Positions 6,107-14,899 of a stretch of DNA of 17,318 nucleotides are shown here, piece by piece. The position numbers and the translations under genes are program-made. Each line of letters opens with the position of its first letter. Position 1 is the first letter of the stretch. The notes under the pieces are model-generated. The model was not told where the DNA came from. It did no database searches and saw only the letters and a list, made by a program, of their open reading frames with translations. The stretch lies in the NCBI GenBank assembly GCA_910588315.1, contig CAJUQF010000006.1:1-17318 (forward strand). The letters run 5' to 3'. The stretch comes from an uncultured Christensenellaceae bacterium. GTDB lineage: Bacteria; Bacillota; Clostridia; Christensenellales; Pumilibacteraceae.

Positions 6107-6126
6107 TTACGTTTGCGCCGTATGCA

Positions 6127-6161
6127 ATACAAAACGCGTCCGTCATGAACGCGTTTTGTAT
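6127..6161. terminator. Bidirectional terminator-like hairpin
   Basis: A perfect 13-bp stem ATACAAAACGCGT / ACGCGTTTTGTAT with a 9-nt loop. The CGCGT core has A- and T-runs on its flanks, so either strand reads as a stem followed by TTTTGTAT. It lies about 90 bp after the stop of the 132-aa gene and upstream of the asnS promoter, so it probably ends the lipoprotein operon. Confidence 0.6.
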
Positions 6162-6251
6162 CCGATCTATTTAAAATCAAACATAAATACATTTACTAAA
6201 CAACCGCCTCACCGCACTGCACGTAGTCCGACAGTCAACGTACCGTCGAGA

Positions 6252-6650
6252 TCAAAACAGCGGCAGACCGTACTTTATACATTCCAAACTTTCGCAAAAC
6301 CGTTCGTAAAATTCTTTCACTTTATCCGCGGCAAACGGTTCGGCTATGCCGTGCGCTTTTACCGCGAGCTTCACGTAAGCCGCAACGGTATCGTAATGCG
6401 GCGCGAGACAGTCGGGCGCATCCGGTTTTACGCCATCTATAAGTTTAACGACGCACGCACCGGCATGTTCGACTTCCGCATTATTATCCGCCGTCAGTAC
6501 AAACTCGTAAAAATCCGAGCAAACGGCGTACACCATTTCGCTCGGATCTTTGCCATCGTAATGCGACAGCTTATTCTTTAAATTTTTGCCGATCTTGCCG
6601 CGCTCGCAAAGATTGCCGAGTTCGGCTTTGAACCGACCGTAAGCGTCCAT
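6252..6650 (-). CDS. Hypothetical 132-aa cytoplasmic protein
   Basis: I do not recognise this protein. It has no signal peptide or membrane segment and is probably mostly alpha-helical. Three Cys lie at positions 15, 44 and 65, with further Cys near 81 and 119. His and Tyr residues are scattered through the middle (APHYDTVAAYVKLA). Its ATG directly follows the TAA of the lipoprotein gene with no gap, and GAGG within the end of that gene serves as ribosome binding site 5 nt upstream, so the two are an operon and probably translationally coupled. A hairpin terminator follows. The tight coupling suggests a role linked to the lipoprotein, but nothing more can be said. Confidence 0.7.
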   Translation of the reverse strand: MDAYGRFKAELGNLCERGKIGKNLKNKLSHYDGKDPSEMVYAVCSDFYEFVLTADNNAEVEHAGACVVKLIDGVKPDAPDCLAPHYDTVAAYVKLAVKAHGIAEPFAADKVKEFYERFCESLECIKYGLPLF

Positions 6651-8444
6651 TTACGCCTCTGCTCCGGACTCGACTTGATCATCGTCGGGCATAGGCGCAA
6701 CCGTACCTTCGTCCGTCGTCGGACCGTCGGGCGCAGATCCTTGACCGAGGATCTTTTCGAGCAGTTCGGTAAGCGTGTTCAAAACATTCTCCGGATCGTT
6801 ATCCAACAACAGAACGTTGACAACGACACGATATTGTGTGTCGCCTGCCCAATATCTGATGTTTACGACAATATTCGAACCCGCAGGTATTTCCGCAGCG
6901 GAAGATCCGGTGGGCTGCAAATTGTTTAAAACGATCTTGCCGGTTTCCTTATCGAACGCTATAGAATCATTTTCGATAGTAGACAATATCGCGCCGCTCG
7001 GCGAATACAATGCCGATGAACCGATTTCGAAATTTTCGATCTCGACGCCACCCGTTTCGAGCATTATCGATAAATTATTTGCGCTAACGTGCGCAACGCC
7101 GGTCACCATGGTATCTACAAACTGCTCGGTTTCCGGTACGAACTCGAACTCGAAATCTTCGGCGTCCGGCTTTGTCCAGTCGACCGTAAAGCCGAATTCA
7201 ATCGAGTAGTGATTGTCGGCAAGGAAAGTAAAGCCCTGCGTTTCGCCTTTATAGTCGTGCGTGATCCCGAGTTCCAAAGCGAACTCGGTCAGCTTTTTGT
7301 TGTCGTCGAACTTGAGCGTGTATTCGCCGCCGAACTTCTCGAGCTTAACGCCGTTTTCCACAAAAGCTTTAAGTTCGGGCACGTCTTCGAGCATGGGAAG
7401 AACAAGTGCCTTGACTTTGTAATCGAGCGCAATTTCGATAAGATTTTTGATTTCGGAATATTTGGCGTCGAACGTCGACATATCGACTTCCGAATTAAGC
7501 GCGGCATTTATCAAACCTTCTATAAAAGTCTGCATGCCAATATCCGCATCGCCGTCCCCCGACACCGGCGGAACAGTCTCGTCTTCCGCCGTAGATTCCG
7601 TGGGCATCATAGCCGTAAAATAATCGTACAAGCCGATCATTATTTCGCCTATTTTGCGATCGCCGTATGCTTGCAAAAAGTCCTGCGGTATGCTATCCAA
7701 CAGTTCTGTCAATTCTCCGATTCCGGACATCTGCGCAAACTGTTTTATCGCTGCGATCGTTTCCGCTATAGTTTGATCCTTGCTCTCTTCGACGAGCATA
7801 TCGAGCATCACAAGCAGATTGCCGAAGTTCAACTGACCGTCGGTAAGCAGACTTACATAATCATCGAGAAGCGCCCCTACCGTTTTATCGAATTTCACGG
7901 CATCGTAAAACGGTTTTGTCACAGTATTGACGGCGTTCGCAAAATCGAGCTCATACGTCATAGACTTTGTAGCGGCGTCGTATTCGGGCATTATGTCGGC
8001 AAGATCGAATTCTACACCGTTCGCATCGAGAAAACCTGCAAGATACGCAGTAAACCCTTGCGGTATCACGTGCATATAAGTAGCGCCGCTATCGGACACG
8101 GAATACACATAGCCCGTTTCGAGATCGATCACGGCGTTTTCCGTCGCGGATACCGGGATCATTATCCTGCTGCCGAGTTTCTTGACGTCGACGGCATATA
8201 TCGATTCGCCCGTATTATCCGATTTAATATTTACGGAAAACTTCGCGGAATAACCGTCCGAAGTAATGAGTTCCTTGACCGCGTTTGCAGCTTCCGCCGC
8301 CGTTACCGTCGGTCCCGTGATTTCGCCGCCGGTACCACCGTTACCGCCGTTATTGCCTGCGCCGTCGTCGCCGCATGCGACAAGCGCAAAGCACATGACG
8401 AAAGCGACAAGCATCGATATAAAAGAAATAAATCTCTTCTTCAC
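6651..8444 (-). CDS. Large putative lipoprotein of unknown function
   Basis: A 597-aa secreted, lipid-anchored protein. It has a basic start (KKRF), a hydrophobic stretch and the lipobox LVAC with Cys24, followed by a Gly/Asn-rich linker (GNNGGNGGTGG). The rest is acidic and lacks further membrane segments. Residues about 45-200 (YSAKFSVNIKSDNTG and following) look like beta-rich LppX/LolA-like lipoprotein sequence, a weak impression only. The C-terminus is a Pro/Asp/Glu-rich disordered tail. The GTG at 8444 is chosen because AAAGGAG sits 8 nt upstream and leads straight into the signal peptide; an in-frame GTG at 8471 would put that site inside the coding region. It is co-transcribed with the 132-aa gene from a strong promoter. 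It may bind a ligand at the cell surface, but this is a guess. Confidence 0.85.
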   Translation of the reverse strand: MKKRFISFISMLVAFVMCFALVACGDDGAGNNGGNGGTGGEITGPTVTAAEAANAVKELITSDGYSAKFSVNIKSDNTGESIYAVDVKKLGSRIMIPVSATENAVIDLETGYVYSVSDSGATYMHVIPQGFTAYLAGFLDANGVEFDLADIMPEYDAATKSMTYELDFANAVNTVTKPFYDAVKFDKTVGALLDDYVSLLTDGQLNFGNLLVMLDMLVEESKDQTIAETIAAIKQFAQMSGIGELTELLDSIPQDFLQAYGDRKIGEIMIGLYDYFTAMMPTESTAEDETVPPVSGDGDADIGMQTFIEGLINAALNSEVDMSTFDAKYSEIKNLIEIALDYKVKALVLPMLEDVPELKAFVENGVKLEKFGGEYTLKFDDNKKLTEFALELGITHDYKGETQGFTFLADNHYSIEFGFTVDWTKPDAEDFEFEFVPETEQFVDTMVTGVAHVSANNLSIMLETGGVEIENFEIGSSALYSPSGAILSTIENDSIAFDKETGKIVLNNLQPTGSSAAEIPAGSNIVVNIRYWAGDTQYRVVVNVLLLDNDPENVLNTLTELLEKILGQGSAPDGPTTDEGTVAPMPDDDQVESGAEA

Positions 8445-8512
8445 AATATCATCTCCTTTTATTTTAATCACGATACTACGCAGTTATTATTTTACGTGAA
8501 TACCGTATATAC

Positions 8513-8542
8513 AGTATACATCCGCAAACTGCGCTTTGTCAA
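8513..8542 (-). promoter_or_regulatory. Sigma-A promoter of the lipoprotein operon
   Basis: On the minus strand a perfect TTGACA (8537-8542), an 18-nt spacer, and TATACT (8513-8518). The -10 lies in a short imperfect palindrome (GTATA-N5-TATAC on the minus strand) that could be an operator. The leader is about 60 nt. Confidence 0.75.
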
Positions 8543-8576
8543 TCACGAAAAGATAAAATCATGCGAAAATTTTAAA

Positions 8577-8903
8577 TTATCCGTTCTCGTTGAAATACCG
8601 CGGCAACGGTTTTATCGTACCGGACGAATTTTCTATGACGAAATAATCGAAATCCACCTCGTCGACAAACTCGCGCGGCAAAAATTTTGCAATATTGAAA
8701 TGCACAAAATTGTATACGTGGCTTTGAAGTATTATTGGCGTGGGGATATCGAGCGCACGAGTTATCTCGCAGACATATTCGAATAATTTGGCGTCGTCGA
8801 ACACGTCGCCGAGTTCATACATGTAACTGCGAGTGATCTTATCGCCTTTCATTGTCTTAGCCCAAATTCTCGGAAAGACTTTTGCTTTGAGTTCTTTTTG
8901 CAT
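8577..8903 (-). CDS. Hypothetical 108-aa protein
   Basis: An unrecognised small protein without signal peptide or membrane segments. The N-terminus is basic (KELKAKVFPRIWAKTMKGDK); the rest is rich in aromatic and acidic residues (YELGDVFDDAKLFEYVCEI, VDFDYFVIENSSG). It begins 35 nt after the guaA stop on the same strand, so it is probably co-transcribed with guaA. No good ribosome binding site precedes the ATG at 8903, so the start is uncertain (other in-frame ATGs at residues 18 and 28). No terminator is evident between it and the lipoprotein promoter. The coherent composition argues that it is real. Confidence 0.65.
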   Translation of the reverse strand: MQKELKAKVFPRIWAKTMKGDKITRSYMYELGDVFDDAKLFEYVCEITRALDIPTPIILQSHVYNFVHFNIAKFLPREFVDEVDFDYFVIENSSGTIKPLPRYFNENG

Positions 8904-8938
8904 TTTCGAAACTTACAACTTACCGTCGATACCCGATA

Positions 8939-10468
8939 TTATTCGAGTTCTATCGTTGCGGGCGGTTTGCTGGTTATATCGTACGCAACGCGATTGACAT
9001 GCTTTACTTCGTTGACTATGCGGTCGGAAATATTTTGCAATACGTCGAAAGGTATGCGCGCCCAATCGGCGGTCATGCCGTCGACGCTCGTCACCGCGCG
9101 CAGTATCACCGTATAATCGTAAGTGCGCTCGTCGCCCATGACGCCTACCGTGCGTATATTTGTGAGCGCCGCAAAATACTGCCATATTTCTCTGTCGAGT
9201 CCGGCTTTTGCTATCTCGTCGCGGAAAATATAATCGGCGTCGCGCAATATATCGAGCTTTTCTTTAGTAATGTCGCCGATGATCCGTATAGCAAGACCGG
9301 GACCGGGGAAGGGTTGACGCATTACTATCTGCTCCGGCAAACCGAGTTCGAAACCGAGCCGACGCACTTCGTCCTTAAACAAAAGCCTGAGCGGTTCTAT
9401 CAGCTCTTTGAAATCGACGACGTCCGGCAAGCCGCCCACATTGTGGTGGCTCTTGATTTTGGCAGAGTGGTTAAGCCCGCTCTCGATAACGTCGGGATAG
9501 ATCGTTCCCTGTACGAGATAATCTACCGCACCGATCTTCTTCGCTTCCTGCTCGAACACTCTTATGAACTCTTCGCCGATTATCTTGCGCTTGCGCTCGG
9601 GTTCGGTAACTCCCTCGAGTTTTTTCAAGAACCGTTCGGACGCGTCGACCGCCACGAGATTCATGCCCTGCTCGTCGCGGAACACGCGCACGACTTCTTC
9701 CGCCTCGCCCTTTCTGAGCAAGCCGTGATCGACGAATATACACGTAAGATTGGGACACGCTTTATGAATAAGCGTCGCCGCTACCGCCGAATCGACGCCG
9801 CCGGACAGCGCGCAAAGTATCTTTTTGTCGCCGACCTTGGCTTTGAGTTCGGAAACGGTGCGCTCGACATAACCGGACATCGTCCACTCGCCCGTCGCGC
9901 CACACACGCCGTACAAAAAGTTTTTAAGTATCTTGAACCCTTCTTCGGTATGTATGACTTCGGGATGGAACTGCACGCCGTAAAGCTTGCTCTTCTCGTT
10001 TTCCATGGCGGCAACGGGGCATGTCTCGGTCGTAGCCGTCGTGACAAAGCCCGTCGGAAGTTTCTCTATGTATATGGTATGGCTCATCCAGCAATCGGAT
10101 TCTGGTTTAACGCCGTCGAATAGTTTCGACCGTTTCTTTTCCACTTTCAGTTTACGCCTGCCGTACTCGCGCGGACCGTTGCCCACCGCGCCGCCGAGCG
10201 TTCCGGCTATGAGCTGGCAGCCGTAACAAATACCGAGTACGGGAATACCCATCGACAAAACTTCGGCGGGTATGCGCGGAGCGCCCGGCTCGTTGAATGA
10301 CGCCGGTCCGCCGGTGAACACAAGCCCGATCGGTTTGGTTTCCGCTATCTTTTGCTCGATCTGTTCGAACGAAATAAGCTCGCAGTATACGTTCGCCTCG
10401 CGGACTCTGCGTGCGATAAGCTGATTGTACTGTCCGCCGAAGTCGACGACCAAAACTGTCTGTGCCAT
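8939..10468 (-). CDS. guaA: GMP synthase (glutamine-hydrolysing)
   Basis: A 509-aa enzyme that aminates XMP to GMP using glutamine and ATP, the last step of de novo GMP synthesis. The N-terminal class I glutamine amidotransferase domain has nucleophile Cys81 in GICYGCQ, and the other two triad residues are His168 and Glu170 in QFHPE. The ATP pyrophosphatase domain has its P-loop SGGVDS at 222-227. The C-terminal dimerisation domain ends in KPPATIELE, as is typical. Everything is intact and of standard length. The ATG at 10468 is chosen because AAAGGAG precedes it at good distance; the reading frame runs open to 10546 without family sequence. It follows typA on the same strand across a 156-bp gap without a convincing promoter, and is followed by the 108-aa gene. 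Confidence 0.98.
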   Translation of the reverse strand: MAQTVLVVDFGGQYNQLIARRVREANVYCELISFEQIEQKIAETKPIGLVFTGGPASFNEPGAPRIPAEVLSMGIPVLGICYGCQLIAGTLGGAVGNGPREYGRRKLKVEKKRSKLFDGVKPESDCWMSHTIYIEKLPTGFVTTATTETCPVAAMENEKSKLYGVQFHPEVIHTEEGFKILKNFLYGVCGATGEWTMSGYVERTVSELKAKVGDKKILCALSGGVDSAVAATLIHKACPNLTCIFVDHGLLRKGEAEEVVRVFRDEQGMNLVAVDASERFLKKLEGVTEPERKRKIIGEEFIRVFEQEAKKIGAVDYLVQGTIYPDVIESGLNHSAKIKSHHNVGGLPDVVDFKELIEPLRLLFKDEVRRLGFELGLPEQIVMRQPFPGPGLAIRIIGDITKEKLDILRDADYIFRDEIAKAGLDREIWQYFAALTNIRTVGVMGDERTYDYTVILRAVTSVDGMTADWARIPFDVLQNISDRIVNEVKHVNRVAYDITSKPPATIELE

Positions 10469-10624
10469 AATGCTCTCCTTTCGCGCGATATGCGCCGTAG
10501 AATTTCTTTCGATTGCGGGACGCGACCATTGCGACCCATATAACAATGACGGTTATTTTTAAGCTGGGCGACCGACAAAACATATACTCGCGACCCGTAT
10601 CCGTCCGCCGCATACGTCGCCGAG
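10469..10624 (-). other. typA-guaA intergenic leader
   Basis: No clear -35/-10 pair, riboswitch or T-tract terminator is visible. The minus strand has four copies of GGTCGC (plus-strand GCGACC at 10522, 10531, 10568 and 10590) and an imperfect hairpin (GCGAC...GTCGC) just after typA. guaA may be read from the typA promoter or from a non-consensus one. Confidence 0.4.
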
Positions 10625-12469
10625 CTATTCCGCAGCGTGTTTGCCCAATCCCAATATCCTTGCACGTTCGCGCATTCTTGCCGTAGCGTCGAGCAGGCGT
10701 TTTCTTATACGCAGGCTTTTGGGCGTGACCTCGAGTATCTCGTCGTCCGCAAGGAACTCTATACAGTCCTCGAGCGTCATGCGCATAGGCGTGATAAGTT
10801 TAAGCGCATCGTCGCTGCCCGAACTTCTCGTGTTGGTAAGGTGCTTGCGCTTACACACATTGACCACTATATCGTCGCCGCGCGGATTAAGTCCCACGAC
10901 CATGCCTCCGTATACCGGCACGCCCGCGCCTATAAACAACGTACCGCGTTCTTGCGCGTTGAACAGTCCGTAAACTATGGATTCGCCGTCCTCGTGCGCG
11001 ATAAGCGAACCGAACTCACGCCTGTTTATCTCGCCCTTAAACGGCTCGTATCCGTCGAACACGCTCGACATGATGCCCTCGCCGCGAGTATCGGTCATAA
11101 GCTCGCTTTGATATCCGAACAGACCGCGCTCGGGAACTTTGAAGTTCATTTTTATACGGCTGCCGTGCGGCGTCATATCCAAAAGTTCGCCCTTGCGTAT
11201 GCCCATCTTGTTCATGATAGTGCCGACGCAGTTCTCCGGCACGTCGACGAATACGCGATCGATCGGCTCGCACTTTACTCCATCTATCGTTTTGATAAGC
11301 ACTTTCGGCATACTGACGGCAAATTCGTAACCCGCTCTTCGCATCGTTTCTATAAGTATGGAAAGGTGCATTTCGCCCCTGCCGCACACGACGAAACTGT
11401 CCGCCGTCGCGCCGTCGCTCACTTTGAGAGACAGATCCTTTACGGCTTCTTTGTACAGCCTGTCGCGAAGATGGCGGCTGGTAACGAACTTTCCTTCCTT
11501 GCCTGCAAGCGGCGAATCGTTGACCATGAAAGTCATTTCCACGCTCGGCTCCGCGATCTTTACAAACTCAATGGGCGTTGTGTCCGCTTCGGCGCACACC
11601 GTGTCGCCTATCATGACGTTTTCTATACCGGACACGCAAATTATATCGCCCACCGACGCGCTCTCGGTATTGATGCGTTTTATCCCGTCGTAAGTGAATA
11701 TACTGACGACTTTACTCTTGACGGACTTGTCCTTATCGTGATAGTTGGTAAGCACTACGCCGTCGCCCACGTTGAGCGTGCCGCTGCCCACTTTACCTAC
11801 GGCGAGCTTGCCGACGTAATCGTTATGTTCCGCGGACGAGACCAGCATTTTGAACGGCGCTTTCTCGTCGCCGCTCGGCGCCGGGATATGCTCTATTATC
11901 GTCTGGAAAAGCGGTTGCATGTTCCTGCCGCGATCGGACAGATCCCTTGACGCCGTGCCTTCCCTTGCCGACGCGAAAACGAACGGACTGTTAAGCTGTT
12001 CGTCGCTCGCGTCGAGGTCCATAAACAGTTCGAGTATCTCGTCGACCACTTCTTTCAGCCGCGCGTCCGGTCTGTCGGTCTTGTTGATCACGACTATTAT
12101 TTTAAGTCCCAAAGCAAGCGCGTGTTCGAGAACGAACCGCGTTTGCGGCATCGGACCTTCGAACGCATCGACCACGAGCAAAGCGCCGTCCACCATTTTG
12201 AGAACGCGTTCCACTTCGCCGCCGAAATCGGCGTGACCGGGAGTATCGACTATATTGATCTTGAACCCGTCGTACATGCACGACGCGTTTTTGGAAAGTA
12301 TGGTAATGCCGCGCTCGCGCTCCAGCGCATTGGAATCCATGACACGGTCGACGACCGTCTGGTTGTCGCGAAACACGTTGCCCTGCTTTAAAAGCTCGTT
12401 TACGAGCGACGTCTTGCCGTGGTCGACGTGCGCTATGATAGCTACGTTTCTGATTTTTTCTTTGTTCAT
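10625..12469 (-). CDS. typA: Ribosome-associated GTPase TypA/BipA
   Basis: A 614-aa translational GTPase that binds the ribosome and helps 50S assembly and stress or cold adaptation. G-domain motifs are intact: G1 AHVDHGKT (13-20), switch region ERERGITI, G3 DTPGH (75-79), G4 NKTD (129-132) and a G5-like ASARE. Then come the beta-barrel domain II, two alpha/beta EF-G-like domains and the BipA-specific C-terminal domain (NVCKRKHLTNTRSSGSDDAL), ending in RMRERARILGLGK. Length is normal. It is transcribed from its own sigma-A promoter with a leader of about 77 nt. The ATG at 12469 has only a weak Shine-Dalgarno (GGGTAG too far or too poor), but the N-terminus MNKEKIRNVAIIAHVDHGKT is exactly that of the family. 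Confidence 0.98.
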   Translation of the reverse strand: MNKEKIRNVAIIAHVDHGKTSLVNELLKQGNVFRDNQTVVDRVMDSNALERERGITILSKNASCMYDGFKINIVDTPGHADFGGEVERVLKMVDGALLVVDAFEGPMPQTRFVLEHALALGLKIIVVINKTDRPDARLKEVVDEILELFMDLDASDEQLNSPFVFASAREGTASRDLSDRGRNMQPLFQTIIEHIPAPSGDEKAPFKMLVSSAEHNDYVGKLAVGKVGSGTLNVGDGVVLTNYHDKDKSVKSKVVSIFTYDGIKRINTESASVGDIICVSGIENVMIGDTVCAEADTTPIEFVKIAEPSVEMTFMVNDSPLAGKEGKFVTSRHLRDRLYKEAVKDLSLKVSDGATADSFVVCGRGEMHLSILIETMRRAGYEFAVSMPKVLIKTIDGVKCEPIDRVFVDVPENCVGTIMNKMGIRKGELLDMTPHGSRIKMNFKVPERGLFGYQSELMTDTRGEGIMSSVFDGYEPFKGEINRREFGSLIAHEDGESIVYGLFNAQERGTLFIGAGVPVYGGMVVGLNPRGDDIVVNVCKRKHLTNTRSSGSDDALKLITPMRMTLEDCIEFLADDEILEVTPKSLRIRKRLLDATARMRERARILGLGKHAAE

Positions 12470-12552
12470 ATAATAAACTACCCAAAAGTCAAACGCCCGC
12501 TGTTATGCGCGGTGCGTCGACTGCTATATAGGTATTACCCTACTGTATTTTT

Positions 12553-12581
12553 AGTTTATTACATAGCGATAAAAAAGTCAA
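12553..12581 (-). promoter_or_regulatory. Sigma-A promoter of typA
   Basis: On the minus strand TTGACT (12576-12581), a 17-nt spacer and TAAACT (12553-12558). The -35 context ATACTTGACT is the same as at asnS. It lies just after the spoIIE stop codon; no spoIIE terminator is visible in 12582-12649. Confidence 0.75.
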
Positions 12582-12649
12582 GTATTTCGCGCAGAGCCGA
12601 TTGCATCATTGTCCTACGGCGGATTTTTATTCGACGATCCGGAAATATA

Positions 12650-14881
12650 TCAAACGTTCTTGCCGCGACGCTTTTCGTACAGTCTGAACGCTATTGCGGT
12701 CATATCGTCGTTTGCCGTGCCGCCGGAGAGCGCAAGCGCTCGCGAAACTATCTTTTTGACTGCGGATTCCGGATTGAATACCGACAGACCGTTTATAAAT
12801 TCCGGCAGTTCGTCGCCGGCAAAACAGTCGCTCACTCCGTCGGTCACGAGTATCAGCATTTGCCCCGGATATAGGTTTTTGACCGTGACGTACGGGCGCA
12901 TTTCGTCAAGTACGCCTATCGGCAGCGAGTTGCCTTCGATCTTAAGTACCGTGTCGGCGGTTTTGATATAGCACGGCGGCGCGCCGAGTTTGATTATATC
13001 CACCGTTGCGGTATCGAGATCGCACACGGCAACGTCGGCGGCGGAGTAATTCTCTGCGGCAGGCAGTTTCAAAAACCTGTTAACGCCGGTTAGAGCCGAT
13101 CCGGAATCGAATCCCGCGCGGTAAAAGCATTCGATAAGTTCGACTGCCGCGCTCGAATTTTCGCTCGCAATTTCGCCCGCGCCCATGCCGTCGAAAAGCG
13201 CCGCCAAAAACCTGTCGCCTATGCGCTTGAACGTGTAGCTGTCGCCCGTAACCTTTGATTTTGCAATTCCGGCGCGCGCATATACCGCCTCGTACTTAGG
13301 TCGTTTTTTAAGAGAAACCACGCTCCAGCCGGCGGCTTGCGATGTCCCAAGCGTACTTATTTCGCAATCGCGTTTCAAACAGGCCGACACCGCTTTTTGT
13401 ATGCGATCTCGCGATGCGGTTTGCGTTCTGATAATTGCGGTCACGCCGTCCGCGGAACAAAATGCTTCCGCACATTCCACTCCGACGTTATTCAGTTCGA
13501 ATACTATTTTGCGCTCCGTTTCGGCATTAAATCCTACAGGCGTCGCCTGTGACCTGCCCAACTCTTCCAAAACGTCTTTTACTGCCCTCAATCGCTCGCC
13601 GACGATCTCTTTGGCTTTATCCTCGCACTCTTTTTCCCGTGCGCGGGCGCGCGCCGCGTCCGTTATGAACCCGGACTCGTTTATTACGTCGACGGTACGC
13701 GTACAGCTTTGCGTAAAAAAGTCCGGAAGATCGGACAGTATCGCCCGACCGGACTCCGCCCGCTCGGCAAGTTGAGCAAACGCCTCGATACGCGCGTTCT
13801 CGTCGCATTTAGTGCGGTTTTTACAATACGGACAGATCTTGTCGGAAAGCGCACGACCTACCGCGGCGTGATCTGTCGGAGGCGAGGCAAGCACAGACAT
13901 AAGCCTTGCCGTTTCGTCAAATACGGACGCGACTGCGAACATGCGGTTGCCGGCATCGGCGCGCGATCTGTTTATGTAATGCCTGACCGCCAGCCGAGCA
14001 GAACCGTCGAAATCGAAATACTCGCGCAATTGCCGTACTGCGCGGCGCGGCAATACGCAAAACAACAGTGCACCGACACCGAGCATTAAACTGTTCCACC
14101 CCACTTGTATCGGTTCGCAATAAAACAGTACGCTTACCGCGGCAAACACTCCTACGGCGGTAAGAGAATACACGAGTCGAGGAAACGAATCGAACGCCGC
14201 TATAATAAGCGTCATCGCGATCACGGCGGGAATGAGAGACGTTCCGGCATTAACTCCTATCCCAATGGCAAGAGAACAACCGCACGCAAACAGGGCTTTG
14301 ATCCCTGCGGCGTCCGTGAGCAGCAACAACAGCATTGCCGGCGCAAGCCCTATTATAAACTCGGCATAGCGCGCTCTTCCGCATGACAGTCCGAACACGA
14401 ACGCAACCGCAACGAGCGACGCGCTTTCCACAACGCCCGGGCGCACGGCATAACCGCTTTTTACGTAAGCCGCGGCGCGCGAAGCGAAATAGTAGAATAC
14501 CGCCTCAACCGCACCCGTTATCACCGCATCGGGGATCGGCACGAACAAACCGCCGATCACCGTCTCGGCAAGAATGGCAGACATCGAAAAAAGCGTGACG
14601 GGGACAAAACCGTTTAATCTTTTTATCTTTATCCCCATTACCCATCTGAGCGCCGCGATAAAAACCACGGCGCAACTCATATACAGTCGCGCCACATCGA
14701 ATGTGAACAAAAACTCGCACAGTATATATATCGGCGCAGTGAATCCTATAAAAAAGCCGCCCGACAACGCGCAGAACATCGGCGTGCCGAACGGCATTAT
14801 GCCGTACAGCTTTCCGCCGCAACAAAACGCAAGCATGACCGCCGCCGCGATTAGCGGCGCGGGTTTGATCCTATTGTTCAT
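12650..14881 (-). CDS. spoIIE: Stage II sporulation protein E (membrane PP2C phosphatase)
   Basis: A 743-aa protein. By family, SpoIIE dephosphorylates SpoIIAA to release sigma-F in the forespore and acts with FtsZ at the polar septum. Residues 8-280 are about ten hydrophobic helices. A soluble linker contains a Cys cluster CPYCKNRTKC (350-359). The C-terminal PP2C domain (about 535-735) has the metal-binding Asp residues in GDSYTF, FDGMGAGE (564), TDGVSD (681, 685) and NDDMT (725-726), so it should be active. I prefer the ATG at 14881 over the open frame to 15013, because the extra N-terminus is not SpoIIE-like and an extended -10 lies between. There is no ribosome binding site. The gene implies an endospore-forming lineage. 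Confidence 0.93.
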   Translation of the reverse strand: MNNRIKPAPLIAAAVMLAFCCGGKLYGIMPFGTPMFCALSGGFFIGFTAPIYILCEFLFTFDVARLYMSCAVVFIAALRWVMGIKIKRLNGFVPVTLFSMSAILAETVIGGLFVPIPDAVITGAVEAVFYYFASRAAAYVKSGYAVRPGVVESASLVAVAFVFGLSCGRARYAEFIIGLAPAMLLLLLTDAAGIKALFACGCSLAIGIGVNAGTSLIPAVIAMTLIIAAFDSFPRLVYSLTAVGVFAAVSVLFYCEPIQVGWNSLMLGVGALLFCVLPRRAVRQLREYFDFDGSARLAVRHYINRSRADAGNRMFAVASVFDETARLMSVLASPPTDHAAVGRALSDKICPYCKNRTKCDENARIEAFAQLAERAESGRAILSDLPDFFTQSCTRTVDVINESGFITDAARARAREKECEDKAKEIVGERLRAVKDVLEELGRSQATPVGFNAETERKIVFELNNVGVECAEAFCSADGVTAIIRTQTASRDRIQKAVSACLKRDCEISTLGTSQAAGWSVVSLKKRPKYEAVYARAGIAKSKVTGDSYTFKRIGDRFLAALFDGMGAGEIASENSSAAVELIECFYRAGFDSGSALTGVNRFLKLPAAENYSAADVAVCDLDTATVDIIKLGAPPCYIKTADTVLKIEGNSLPIGVLDEMRPYVTVKNLYPGQMLILVTDGVSDCFAGDELPEFINGLSVFNPESAVKKIVSRALALSGGTANDDMTAIAFRLYEKRRGKNV

Positions 14882-14890
14882 ACACCGTAA

Positions 14891-14899
14891 GTTATAGCA
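14891..14899 (-). promoter_or_regulatory. Extended -10 of spoIIE, leaderless geometry
   Basis: On the minus strand TGC-TATAAC (TATAAC at 14891-14896). The start would fall near 14884, 3 nt from the ATG. No normal -35 is present at 17 bp. Instead, two partial matches to the Spo0A box (plus-strand TTTGACG at 14917-14923 and CGCGACA at 14930-14936, consensus TTCGACA) lie where an activator would sit. Confidence 0.4.

Noticed and set aside
6038..6120. T-box riboswitch upstream of asnS
   Set aside because: The strong promoter lies only about 24 nt before the start codon, and no specifier or antiterminator sequence is seen.
7089..8786. 565-aa plus-strand open frame opposite the lipoprotein gene
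   Set aside because: It is an antisense shadow: rich in Arg, His, Tyr and Phe, without domains, and the opposite strand has a signal peptide, lipobox, ribosome binding site and promoter.
8999..10123. 374-aa plus-strand open frame opposite guaA
   Set aside because: The minus strand encodes an intact GMP synthase here; the plus frame has shadow-like composition.
10637..11950. 437-aa plus-strand open frame opposite typA
   Set aside because: It is antisense to the conserved TypA coding sequence and has no recognisable domain or start signals.
12582..12649. Terminator after spoIIE
   Set aside because: Only a 5-bp CGGAT/ATCCG pairing with no following T-tract; not convincing.
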